Counted from the stretch's first letter, positions 15,692-21,376 are shown. The stretch: DNA of 21,376 nt from a virus (IMGVR_UViG_3300048772_000281:1-21376), one strand, 5' to 3'. Notes: generated from the sequence alone by a model not told the origin. Numbers and translations are program-made.

Positions 15692-17233
15692 ATGTCTGAT
15701 TATCTGCTCAAGCCGATGAACCCCAAAGGGGAGTTGCTGATGAGCGTCTGTAAAAAGAAACGTCTCACGCTTGCTTCGGGCACGAGATTGTCAACGAAAA
15801 CCATAAACTGCCTGCATATCGTGTGTGACCACGCATGGAACACGAGGCTTGGCAATATCGCGCTCGTCACCTTGACGCTCGGCGCAGGCACGGATAGCGG
15901 CATCTGGCAACAACTCATGGATTGGGTAATTCCGCACTTCGGATTGAAGTTCAAAAAGAAGCCGTATAACGAGGGGTCGTCGAAAAAGCCGTCGTGCATC
16001 GTTTTTAATAAATTCGGCGAGGGGGTGAAGATTCAACTCCATTCCTTGTCGCACGAGGAAGATGTTGAGAAGCGGTTCAAAAACAAATCGTTCTCCATGA
16101 TTTATGTGACCGAACTGGATTTGTTCAAAAAGTTAAAAACCTTTTCAACCTGGGTCTTGGCTTTGAGAATGCCAAATCTTAAAGACAATGAACTGCTTTT
16201 TTTAGGGGACTGCAATCCGGCGGATGAAGGCGCCGCCTCTTGGATTTACAAAATGTGGTTTGAACTGGGGCAAGACGATGAGTTCGACGACAAGCTGAAG
16301 GCTCTCAAAGATCAACTTGGATTGGTGCAGTTTGACTTGTCTGACAACATTTATTCCTCACCGGCGGAAATTGAACTCGTCAAATCCCAATATGCCACTG
16401 ACCCGGATTTGTATGCGCGCTACATTGAAGGCAAGTGGGTAACGGCCAGCGAGAATGCCTTGTTTCTTGGCGTGTTTCGTCCATTATTCCACGTCATCGG
16501 CGAAATCGAGACGCGGAGCAATCCAACACCGGAACTTCTGTTGCCGGAACCGGACTGCTTCCAGCTTGTTGCCGGTTGGGACATCGGGGAGTCTGTGAAC
16601 AGCGCGATGGCCATCATTGAAAAGTATGTCCGCGATGAGTCGCGCGAAGTCACCGATGAGCGCGGGATCAGAAAGACGGTGATAAAACCCGTGTCCTACT
16701 TCAAGATTCTGGATGAAACGGTCATCGTTGGCGAGGATCATTTGATAGACGACTTTGTTCGGGAAGCAATGGCCAAGATGCGGTTCTGGGAGAAATTCAC
16801 TGGCAACTCAATTATCTGGGATCATTGGTCGGATAAAAGCGCATTCGACACCAAGGAGCCGTTGGGGGGACGTTTCCAGCATCAACTTGTAGCCGAATCA
16901 TCGGATGGTAAAATAACGCTGGTGGCGGCAATGCGAGGCCGAAGGACAAACGAGACGGTGAGGCAGCGCATTGATTTGTTCCGCAAACTTCTGTTCCAAG
17001 GCCGCATCTTCTTTTCAAACTCGAAAACACCAAATGCAATCCAGATGTGTAAATCACTGTGCAAAGGTCGGGGGCAATACTCGACGATTGACAAGGGGTC
17101 GAAGCATAAACACATTTTCGACGCCATCACCTACGCCGTCGCCACTGAATGTTTTGAGGAGTTGAACCACAACCTCTTAATGGACTGGAAACGCGATCAC
17201 GCCGCTTCCGGTGTCTCCTCTGTCGGATTATGA
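15692..17233 (+). CDS. terL: Terminase large subunit
   Basis: This 513-residue protein is the packaging motor: an ATPase that drives DNA into the prohead and a nuclease that cuts concatemers. ATPase part: Walker A-like ASGTRLSTKT at 28-37, Walker B-like SMIYVTELD near 135-143 with Glu141 as likely catalytic base, and a coupling motif LLFLGDCNP near 168-176. Nuclease part (RNase H-like): GWDIGES with Asp297, IIWDHWSDKSAF with Asp377, and KHIFDAITYAVA with Asp477. Length is normal. The Walker A is unusual in having Thr rather than Gly before the Lys. It runs divergently from portal, scaffold and capsid. The ATG follows AATAAAAATTT without a Shine-Dalgarno sequence. Its stop overlaps the next ATG. 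Confidence 0.93.
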   Translation: MSDYLLKPMNPKGELLMSVCKKKRLTLASGTRLSTKTINCLHIVCDHAWNTRLGNIALVTLTLGAGTDSGIWQQLMDWVIPHFGLKFKKKPYNEGSSKKPSCIVFNKFGEGVKIQLHSLSHEEDVEKRFKNKSFSMIYVTELDLFKKLKTFSTWVLALRMPNLKDNELLFLGDCNPADEGAASWIYKMWFELGQDDEFDDKLKALKDQLGLVQFDLSDNIYSSPAEIELVKSQYATDPDLYARYIEGKWVTASENALFLGVFRPLFHVIGEIETRSNPTPELLLPEPDCFQLVAGWDIGESVNSAMAIIEKYVRDESREVTDERGIRKTVIKPVSYFKILDETVIVGEDHLIDDFVREAMAKMRFWEKFTGNSIIWDHWSDKSAFDTKEPLGGRFQHQLVAESSDGKITLVAAMRGRRTNETVRQRIDLFRKLLFQGRIFFSNSKTPNAIQMCKSLCKGRGQYSTIDKGSKHKHIFDAITYAVATECFEELNHNLLMDWKRDHAASGVSSVGL

Positions 17234-17571
17234 GAACCATCCGCTTACTGTCCGCTCTCGCCGTCGCCGTCATCGCCTGCATCCTCTCGCCGGCCAAGTC
17301 TGCCAGCCGCATCCGCGCCGCCTGGTTCCTCTGGCTCAAACCCATGACCCAGGCACCATTCTGGCTCACCTACCGCCGTTACCGAGCCTGCCGACATTGC
17401 CCCGTCTTTTATCCCCCACTCCGAACCTGCGGATCCCCGCTCTCAAAAGAATTCCGGGGTCTTGGCTGTTATTGTTCCACCGAAATTAAATGCGGTATCC
17501 TAAACGCCTCCTGCTGGGGAGATGACATCAGCACGCAATTTACTTTCGGTTGGCGTTCCCACAACAAATAG
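17230..17571 (+). CDS. Cys-rich small membrane or exported protein
   Basis: This 113-residue protein starts inside the terminase stop (ATGA). The N-terminus (basic MRTIR, then hydrophobic LLSALAVAVIACILS) looks like a signal sequence or membrane anchor; VIAC at 14-17 also fits a lipobox. The rest has seven Cys: CRHC at 54-57, C67 in RTCGSP, C80 and C82 in GCYC, C88 and C95. This spacing suggests one or two zinc or disulphide knuckles. The pattern CxxCPxFYPPLxTCGSPL looks conserved in design, but I cannot name the family. Possible roles include lysis, membrane targeting or a zinc-binding packaging accessory. The context (between terminase and another small gene) does not decide. Confidence 0.7.
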   Translation: MRTIRLLSALAVAVIACILSPAKSASRIRAAWFLWLKPMTQAPFWLTYRRYRACRHCPVFYPPLRTCGSPLSKEFRGLGCYCSTEIKCGILNASCWGDDISTQFTFGWRSHNK

Positions 17572-17585
17572 TCCACATTATCATC

Positions 17586-18155
17586 ATGGCCAAACGAAAA
17601 GGCATCTACTCCATTGACATCCTGCCGGCAACGCAGTCTGACACCCCGCTCGCCTTCACTAAATCCGTCGCCGATAAAATCAGGAAAATCATCAAAACAC
17701 AGAACAATAACGAACTCAACAAGGCTTTCATCAAACTCGTCGCGCGCGGCTATATTATTGATCAGGAAATCCAACACTTCGTCTATAACGCCATCGGAGA
17801 AAATTGCACCAACATCCTTTACGAAACCGCCCTCGAAATCAGCGAGCGTGTCAAAAAACACGACGTGCTCGATGAAGAAGAAATTGCTTCTGTGAAAGCC
17901 ATGACCGATACCTTCAAAGCCGCAGCCGATGTCGCTAAGTCCTTTGCCTATGCCGCAGCCCAAACCGATAAATCCAGACCGGCCACATCAAAAACTGCCG
18001 ATTCAGACGAACCTGTTTCCACCCCAAAATTCTACCTCCAACAGAAAACAGAGATTCATTTACCCAAAAATCAAGCCCCCGACACCATCCATGCCGTAAA
18101 TCTACCAAAGTTGATTGACACCACCCCCTTACCGGCGGAAATTGAGCAAGGATAG
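17586..18155 (+). CDS. Helical hypothetical protein, possible packaging accessory
   Basis: This 189-residue protein begins at ATG 17586, 14 bp after the upstream stop; the TTG start at 17550 would overlap that gene. Residues 25-125 are strongly helical with alternating charge (for example KSVADKIRKIIKTQNNNELNKAFIKL). Residues 130-189 are Pro/Thr/Ser-rich and probably disordered, ending near LPAEIEQG. It follows the terminase large subunit in the same transcript. A small, mainly helical, DNA-binding partner (small terminase) would fit that place, but I see no clear helix-turn-helix, so this stays a guess. Confidence 0.7.
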   Translation: MAKRKGIYSIDILPATQSDTPLAFTKSVADKIRKIIKTQNNNELNKAFIKLVARGYIIDQEIQHFVYNAIGENCTNILYETALEISERVKKHDVLDEEEIASVKAMTDTFKAAADVAKSFAYAAAQTDKSRPATSKTADSDEPVSTPKFYLQQKTEIHLPKNQAPDTIHAVNLPKLIDTTPLPAEIEQG

Positions 18156-18504
18156 AGATATGGGGCATCGCGTCATATTCGTCCGCCACCCGGCCACCCC
18201 AAAACCCCTCCCCCGGCCTGCTGGGTTGTAGCATCCGAGGTCGAATTATAGATGCACAATATCCATTGTATTTAATTGGATGCGTCATATTCTCCTTTAT
18301 CCACGCGGGTTTGATGGCTCTTGTGGTTTTTGACCAGGTTCCATCCAAAATCGGGCACCAAAAAACACCACAAGCACAACCTGTAGGGGTGTCAGATCGA
18401 GGCTTCCATCACCGGTCTGGATCGGCGTCGCTCGCGTCGCTCGTATTCTGCAAGTCGGCTGAAAATGGATGGGCAGAGCCAATCACCGATAAGTCAATTT
18501 CCGT
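18156..18504. other. Intergenic stretch without a convincing gene
   Basis: About 350 bp with no frame I would call a gene. It holds an 11-bp direct repeat (GCGTCATATTC at 18170-18180 and 18282-18292), a perfect 9-bp tandem duplication (GCGTCGCTC at 18425-18442) and an inverted repeat (CTTGTGGT at 18320-18327 with ACCACAAG at 18367-18374, extended by T and A runs across one bulge). A CCAC/GTGG stem before TTTTT (18301-18331) is too weak to call as the terminator of the terminase operon. Confidence 0.5.
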
Positions 18505-18565
18505 TGTGTTGACATAACTCGTTAAAAATCAAATGAATAAAACTACAAATAATGTGTTGACATAA
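18505..18565 (+). repeat. Duplicated 13-bp motif TGTGTTGACATAA
   Basis: The same 13 bases occur at 18505-18517 and 18553-18565, 48 bp apart, without mismatch. Each contains a perfect -35 box, TTGACA. Only the second has a matching -10 box, so the first may be a second binding site or a decayed promoter. Confidence 0.8.
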
Positions 18566-18584
18566 TTACTGGATATGGTATCTT
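18557..18584 (+). promoter_or_regulatory. Sigma70-type promoter for the right-arm gene set
   Basis: TTGACA (18557-18562) is followed after 16 bp by TATCTT (18579-18584), which is preceded by TGG, giving an extended -10. Transcription would start near 18591, 63 nt before the preferred ATG at 18654. Confidence 0.6.
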
Positions 18585-18653
18585 GTCCCTGTAATCAAGA
18601 TGATTACGACCGACCCGCCGGATGCGGGAAGTGAAAATAACACAGACAAAATT

Positions 18654-19622
18654 ATGAAAAATCCAGAAATCGCAGAATGCCTCGCCTCCAAAAAAAGATC
18701 CCGCACGGTTAATCCTTTCACCGTCCTCGCGGAGACAATCCGCGAGGTGGCAAAATCCAAGACCGGACTCGCAGCCAATGTCGAGCACGGCGGCGGAGTC
18801 CCGAATTGCTACGGATATCCGGCTGACAGCGAGTGCGTCGGTGCTTGCGCCGTCCGCACAAGTGGGCGCGGTGGCCGCGCGTATGTCCGATACGCCTGTA
18901 TTCCGGCGAATAAGATCACCAATAGCGGGGCGGCTAATGCCACCCTCGGCTGCCGCTCTCCTTGGGATTCTCGAATGAAAGACACCACTGCTGACTACGC
19001 ATTTTTGCGAAAAAATTGCTGGGCTAACGGAGACATAGTTTGGCGCGAGACAGCATTGGGTGGCCTGTATTTCCTCGCGGCGGGGTATGGCTGGCGCACG
19101 GCTAAAAACAAAATCTCTCCTATGACCACGCTCCAAACCAAGCGCGCAGTGCGCGCCATGCGACGCCTGTGCCCGGCGGGGTGGGCTGTGGTGGTTACTC
19201 CAGCGAGCCAGGGCGCGGCAGCAAGCCCGGCATGGAAACAAGGCGCAGAAGAATATCATATCACCGGCGCGAATGGCCGCTATGACGTGCGGGGGACAAT
19301 TCGCGCCGCAAGCGATGCCTTTTTCGCCCGCGCTGCGCAACGTGATACAGCGGCATTGACAGCGCTGCTGGATTCTGGCGCGGCGAATGGTGTCTTTGTG
19401 TGCGCCGCTGATAGTCAGCGCGCGGGAAATTGTGTCGCCGGAACGCAGTCTTTTGCGGATCGGCACGCGCTGGATATTTCCAAGCATTATCGCGCAGCCG
19501 AATTGATGGCCGTTTGCAACGGGGATGCCAGATATGTTCGGGCTGCGATTTTGGCCGGATTGAGGCGCGAAAAAATCGAATCGAAGAATGGCTACGCTCT
19601 TTTGAGCGATCACGGAAAATAA
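18654..19622 (+). CDS. Unrecognised 322-residue protein
   Basis: I do not recognise this protein. It starts MKNPEIAECLASKKRSRTVN, a basic segment that could touch nucleic acid. Residues ~45-100 contain repeated small and aromatic residues (VPNCYGYPADSECVGACAV, later YACIPANKITNSGAANATLG), suggesting a compact alpha/beta domain. The C-terminal third (about 240-322) is helical, with GNCVAGTQSFADRHAL and RAAELMAVCNGDARYVRAAI. There are no membrane segments and no obvious catalytic motif. I chose ATG 18654 because its leader (CAAAATT) matches those of the scaffold and capsid genes; ATG 18600 would add 18 residues. It follows a strong promoter and leads a plus-strand run of small genes, typical of an early phage gene. 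Confidence 0.65.
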   Translation: MKNPEIAECLASKKRSRTVNPFTVLAETIREVAKSKTGLAANVEHGGGVPNCYGYPADSECVGACAVRTSGRGGRAYVRYACIPANKITNSGAANATLGCRSPWDSRMKDTTADYAFLRKNCWANGDIVWRETALGGLYFLAAGYGWRTAKNKISPMTTLQTKRAVRAMRRLCPAGWAVVVTPASQGAAASPAWKQGAEEYHITGANGRYDVRGTIRAASDAFFARAAQRDTAALTALLDSGAANGVFVCAADSQRAGNCVAGTQSFADRHALDISKHYRAAELMAVCNGDARYVRAAILAGLRREKIESKNGYALLSDHGK

Positions 19623-19629
19623 AGAATGC

Positions 19630-19681
19630 CGGGCGCGGAATTTACTGCAATTTTGAGCTAGTCTCAACGGGGCCGCGCCCG
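19630..19681 (+). other. Nested hairpin in the gap after the 322-residue gene
   Basis: CGGGCGCGG (19630-19638) pairs perfectly with CCGCGCCCG (19673-19681). Inside lies a second stem, TTGAG (19653-19657) with CTCAA (19663-19667), around a 5-nt loop. No T-tract follows on either strand, so it is not a standard intrinsic terminator. It may stabilise or process the mRNA. Confidence 0.6.
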
Positions 19682-19710
19682 ACCACACAATTAAACCAGA
19701 AATAAAATTT

Positions 19711-19908
19711 ATGTCAATCGAAAACCAAATCCACCGGGTAGGAACGGCCTGCTGCCACGCACTAAACCAAGACCAAGACACCATGACATTTTGGATTGAG
19801 TTCAACCAACATTTCACGGACTTTTCCGAGGGCAAAACCATCGAGCAGGCCGTGGGGAAATTGGGCATGAAAATGTCCGACGTGAAATCATACAAGGAAA
19901 TCGAATAA
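19711..19908 (+). CDS. Small hypothetical protein
   Basis: This 65-residue protein (MSIENQIHRVGTACCHALNQ at its start) is soluble, with a helical N-terminal half containing a CC pair and an acidic-basic C-terminus. It is not recognised. The ATG follows GAAATAAAATTT, nearly the same leader as the terminase gene, which supports the start. It ends 1 bp before the next ATG. Confidence 0.6.
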   Translation: MSIENQIHRVGTACCHALNQDQDTMTFWIEFNQHFTDFSEGKTIEQAVGKLGMKMSDVKSYKEIE

Positions 19909-19909
19909 C

Positions 19910-20125
19910 ATGAGTGTCCCACACAAAACGACCAATCCAGTTGGCCGCCCGCTGACAGACGGCGTGGCGGCCACTGGCCACATCCACCTGCGCGTCGTGA
20001 TGGCGCGCAAGAACTGGTATGTGCGAATGGCACGGCTGCACAATCTGACATTGGCGGAATGGATGCAGCGTGTATGTGACGAGGCATCAGGCTACCCGCC
20101 GAAAGGTCAAAATGAGCGCGTATAA
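19910..20125 (+). CDS. Small ribbon-helix-helix-like DNA-binding protein
   Basis: This 71-residue protein has a flexible N-terminus (NPVGRPLTDG), then a short strand HLRVVMARKNWYVRMARLHN and a helix LTLAEWMQRVCDEASGY. Strand-helix-helix with an Arg/Lys-rich first helix resembles CopG/Arc-type ribbon-helix-helix proteins, which bind repeated DNA boxes as dimers. It lies 290 bp upstream of three evenly spaced GCGTGAC boxes and could be their ligand, which is inference. It begins 1 bp after the previous stop; no Shine-Dalgarno sequence is visible. Confidence 0.6.
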   Translation: MSVPHKTTNPVGRPLTDGVAATGHIHLRVVMARKNWYVRMARLHNLTLAEWMQRVCDEASGYPPKGQNERV

Positions 20126-20255
20126 TTTCAAGGATTTTCCACAAATCCGAAACCAGCTTGAAATCGTGGTTCTTCGCCATTTTCCGCTTTGGGCAATCCA
20201 TTTGGTCAGGATTTGGGTTAAGCTGGTAAAACGGCAAAAACGAGTAAAATGGTGA
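20112..20255 (+). CDS. Possible 47-residue basic amphipathic protein
   Basis: A short frame from ATG 20112 overlaps the preceding gene by 14 bp. It is hydrophobic in the middle (VVLRHFPLWAIHLVRIWVKL) and ends in a Lys/Arg tail. AAAGGT lies just before the ATG, one of few ribosome-site-like sequences here. It may be a real small peptide or chance. Confidence 0.35.
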   Translation: MSAYNFKDFPQIRNQLEIVVLRHFPLWAIHLVRIWVKLVKRQKRVKW

Positions 20256-20419
20256 AAAGGCTTGTAAATCGCATGAAATTTGGTGTCTGGCTGGCGCTGG
20301 GGACGTTTTTATTGGTCGGGCTTGGTGTTGACATGGGGGGAATTTGGGATTGGCGGGATTTGGGGGATTTTGCCGCGGGCGGGGAGTTTTTTCTCTGTAG
20401 TATGCTTCTGCTTGCGTGA
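20249..20419 (+). CDS. Possible 56-residue membrane protein
   Basis: A short frame from ATG 20249 overlaps the stop of the preceding small frame. It has a basic start (MVKRLVNRMK), one clear hydrophobic segment (FGVWLALGTFLLVGLGV) and a hydrophobic C-terminus (FFLCSMLLLA). A small lysis or membrane protein is possible. The G-rich DNA in the middle may mean it is only a by-product of that signal. Confidence 0.3.
   Translation: MVKRLVNRMKFGVWLALGTFLLVGLGVDMGGIWDWRDLGDFAAGGEFFLCSMLLLA
20335..20366 (+). other. Potential G-quadruplex motif
   Basis: Four G-runs of 6, 3, 3 and 5 bases are separated by 5, 6 and 4 nt, which meets the usual G3+N1-7 rule. It lies on the plus strand, about 50 bp before the first GCGTGAC box. 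Confidence 0.7.
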
Positions 20420-20464
20420 CGCTACGGCTTGCTACGCGTGACATCACACTTGACACGGCGTGAC
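20414..20464 (+). repeat. Three GCGTGAC boxes at exact 22-bp spacing
   Basis: GCGTGAC occurs at 20414-20420, 20436-20442 and 20458-20464. The first and third extend to the odd palindrome GCGTGACGC. A 22-bp period equals two helical turns, so all boxes face the same side of the DNA. The third lies between the -35 and -10 of the promoter at 20450-20478 and the second lies just upstream of it. They could be operators or replication iterons. Confidence 0.75.
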
Positions 20465-20478
20465 GCATGGTTTATGCT
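20450..20478 (+). promoter_or_regulatory. Near-consensus promoter for the replisome-organiser-like gene
   Basis: TTGACA (20450-20455) is followed after exactly 17 bp by TATGCT (20473-20478). Transcription would begin near 20485, two nt before ATG 20487, so the mRNA should be leaderless. A GCGTGAC box fills the spacer, so a protein bound there would block the promoter. Confidence 0.72.
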
Positions 20479-20486
20479 GTTGGAAT

Positions 20487-21050
20487 ATGGCATTTGTAAA
20501 ACTTGACTGCGGGATATTAGACTCAACAATCTGGCTTGACCGCGCTGCGCGGGAATTGTTCATCACGGCTTTGCTCATGGCGGAGCCGTTTGAATTGAGG
20601 GAACCGGCGAAACAAATCAAGGTCCGGTCTCTGGATGAAACGGGGTTTGTCGTGCCGGTTGGTTGGTATGGATTTGTCGCGGCGGCTGGCAGCGGCATCA
20701 TCCACCGATCCGGGATGGAAGCTGAAATTGGACTGGCGGCTCTTGAGCGTTTGGGAGAACCGGAGATGGAAAGCCGGACACCGGACTTTGACGGGCGAAG
20801 ATTGGTGCGTGTCTCTGGCGGTTTCATTGCGTTAAATTTTGCGAAGTATCGGGAGAAGGATCACACCAGCGCGGCGCGGTCAAAGCGTTATCGGGAAAAG
20901 AAACACGGCGGTCGGCGGCGGCGAGTCAACACCGGCGACGACGGCAAGGCACCGTCTGAAGCATTCATGGCGCGCGAACGGCGGGCGGTCAAAGCGGCGG
21001 ACAATGGCAACCAGGCATTGGCCGACAGCATCATTGCTGGTGACGCATGA
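20487..21050 (+). CDS. Replisome-organiser-like DNA-binding protein
   Basis: This 187-residue protein resembles the N-terminal region of phage replication or replisome-organiser proteins. It begins MAFVKLDCGILDSTIWLDRA, has a hydrophobic helix (ELFITALLMAEP), a middle that could form a winged helix, then a conserved-looking block (ESRTPDFDGRRLVRVSGGFI, ALNFAKYREKDHTSAARSKR) and a strongly basic RYREKKHGGRRRR patch near 140-152. The last ~35 residues are charged and disordered. Such proteins bind origin DNA and help load the helicase. I chose ATG 20487 because that beginning looks conserved and the promoter predicts a start there; GTG 20460 would precede the -10 box. The three GCGTGAC boxes just upstream fit an origin or autoregulatory site. 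The family call is recognition only. Confidence 0.72.
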   Translation: MAFVKLDCGILDSTIWLDRAARELFITALLMAEPFELREPAKQIKVRSLDETGFVVPVGWYGFVAAAGSGIIHRSGMEAEIGLAALERLGEPEMESRTPDFDGRRLVRVSGGFIALNFAKYREKDHTSAARSKRYREKKHGGRRRRVNTGDDGKAPSEAFMARERRAVKAADNGNQALADSIIAGDA

Positions 21051-21178
21051 CGGCAAGGCAAGTCCAATATCAGGATTTTCTGGCGTCGGTCTTTTGGGCT
21101 GATATTCGGCAACTTTGTTTCAATCGTATCAGGTTGCAACAAAAACTGATTGCCGTTCCTGTCAACAGATTATTTTGC
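21051..21178. other. Short gap with an inverted repeat, no gene
   Basis: AATATCAG (21066-21073) pairs with CTGATATT (21099-21106) across a 25-nt loop. A T-rich stretch lies 8 nt further on, too far for a confident terminator. Confidence 0.4.
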
Positions 21179-21208
21179 TTGCAATCCAAACCGCTTTGCT
21201 GTTACACT
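21179..21208 (+). promoter_or_regulatory. Candidate leaderless promoter for the last gene
   Basis: TTGCAA (21179-21184) is followed after 18 bp by TACACT (21203-21208). Transcription would begin at about 21215, directly before ATG 21216. The boxes closely match those of the promoter at 8700-8728. Confidence 0.55.
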
Positions 21209-21215
21209 GGCCGGC

Positions 21216-21371
21216 ATGAGTTCTAAAAATCCGTTTGCGGTTGCGCTTGGCCGGCTTGGCGGTTTGAAAAAAACAGTCAAAAAGCGGGCGGCAATCTTGA
21301 AAAATCTTAAGCGTGCAAATCTGGAAAGGCAAAGATTGTCCATGCTTAATTGCAAAAACCCTTGTAAATAA
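21216..21371 (+). CDS. Small basic protein of the ALGRLGG type
   Basis: This 51-residue protein starts MSSKNPFAVALGRLGGLKKT and continues as a Lys/Arg-rich helix (RAAILKNLKRANLERQRL). NPxAVALGRLGGxK is a motif I recognise from a widespread group of very small basic bacterial and phage proteins of unclear function, probably nucleic-acid binding. The more upstream ATG at 21150 would lie before the promoter, so 21216 is preferred. Confidence 0.65.
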   Translation: MSSKNPFAVALGRLGGLKKTVKKRAAILKNLKRANLERQRLSMLNCKNPCK

Positions 21372-21376
21372 AGGGT
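21358..21376 (+). terminator. Possible terminator stem cut by window end
   Basis: ACCCTT (21358-21363) pairs with AAGGGT (21371-21376) around a 7-nt loop and overlaps the last stop codon. Any T-tract would lie outside the window, so this is only a candidate. Confidence 0.4.

Noticed and set aside
18301-18331. Terminator after the terminase operon
   Set aside because: The stem is only 4 bp (CCAC/GTGG) with a long loop before the T-run, too weak to support.
18156-18504. CRISPR array, tRNA or small RNA gene in the intergenic stretch
   Set aside because: Only short, few-copy repeats are present; no regular spacer pattern, cloverleaf or clear terminator was seen.
18543-20468. A 641-codon open frame on the minus strand
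   Set aside because: Its translation is rich in Cys, Trp, His, Pro and Ser without domain-like order, and it opposes several plus-strand genes with good promoters and leaders. I treat it as an antisense shadow, though its length deserves a codon-usage check.
1-21376. Temperate phage integration site
   Set aside because: No integrase, excisionase or tRNA-like attachment sequence is visible; lifestyle cannot be judged from this window.

Overview
This window is a fragment of a tailed double-stranded DNA bacteriophage (or prophage) genome. It holds a recognisable head and packaging set: terminase large subunit, portal, scaffold-like protein, major capsid protein, a neck-like protein and a very large multidomain tail adhesin. 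I see no integrase, tRNA, rRNA, CRISPR array or insertion sequence. No tape-measure, sheath or tail-tube gene is visible, and the portal is large, so a short-tailed (podovirus-like) particle is my inference. The host cannot be fixed. Almost no gene has a Shine-Dalgarno sequence, several starts appear leaderless or have A-rich leaders, and DUF5977-like repeats occur. These traits point loosely to a Bacteroidota or PVC-group (for example Verrucomicrobiota) host.

Left arm, minus strand, read from 15613 down to 1. Operon A (15613 to 10772) encodes a small acidic protein, a small unknown protein, the portal, a 95-residue protein and a scaffold-like protein, and ends in an intrinsic terminator (10712-10748). 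The major capsid protein (10513-8786) is a separate unit with a roughly 200 bp upstream region and its own terminator (8731-8759). Operon B (8691 to 1) starts from a promoter set directly against that terminator. It encodes a small virion-type protein, a neck-like protein with C-terminal repeats, a 1308-residue adhesin (Ig-like, VWA, two discoidin-like and P-like domains), a fused GT2-GT9 glycosyltransferase and a second glycosyltransferase-like gene cut by the window edge. The order suggests that surface proteins are made together with enzymes that could glycosylate them.

Right arm, plus strand. The terminase large subunit runs divergently from operon A across a 78 bp gap with apparently overlapping face-to-face promoters. 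It is followed by a Cys-rich membrane or exported protein and a helical unknown protein. An intergenic stretch (18156-18556) without a convincing gene leads to an early-type region: a promoter with a duplicated 13-bp motif, an unrecognised 322-residue protein, a hairpin, then short genes including a ribbon-helix-helix-like protein and two doubtful tiny ORFs. A gene resembling phage replisome-organiser proteins follows. Its near-perfect promoter overlaps three GCGTGAC boxes spaced exactly 22 bp apart, which is the most interesting regulatory or origin-like signal here. The window ends with a small basic protein and the start of a hairpin.

All functional calls come from reading the translations by eye. 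No database search was possible, so family names below are recognition-level assignments.
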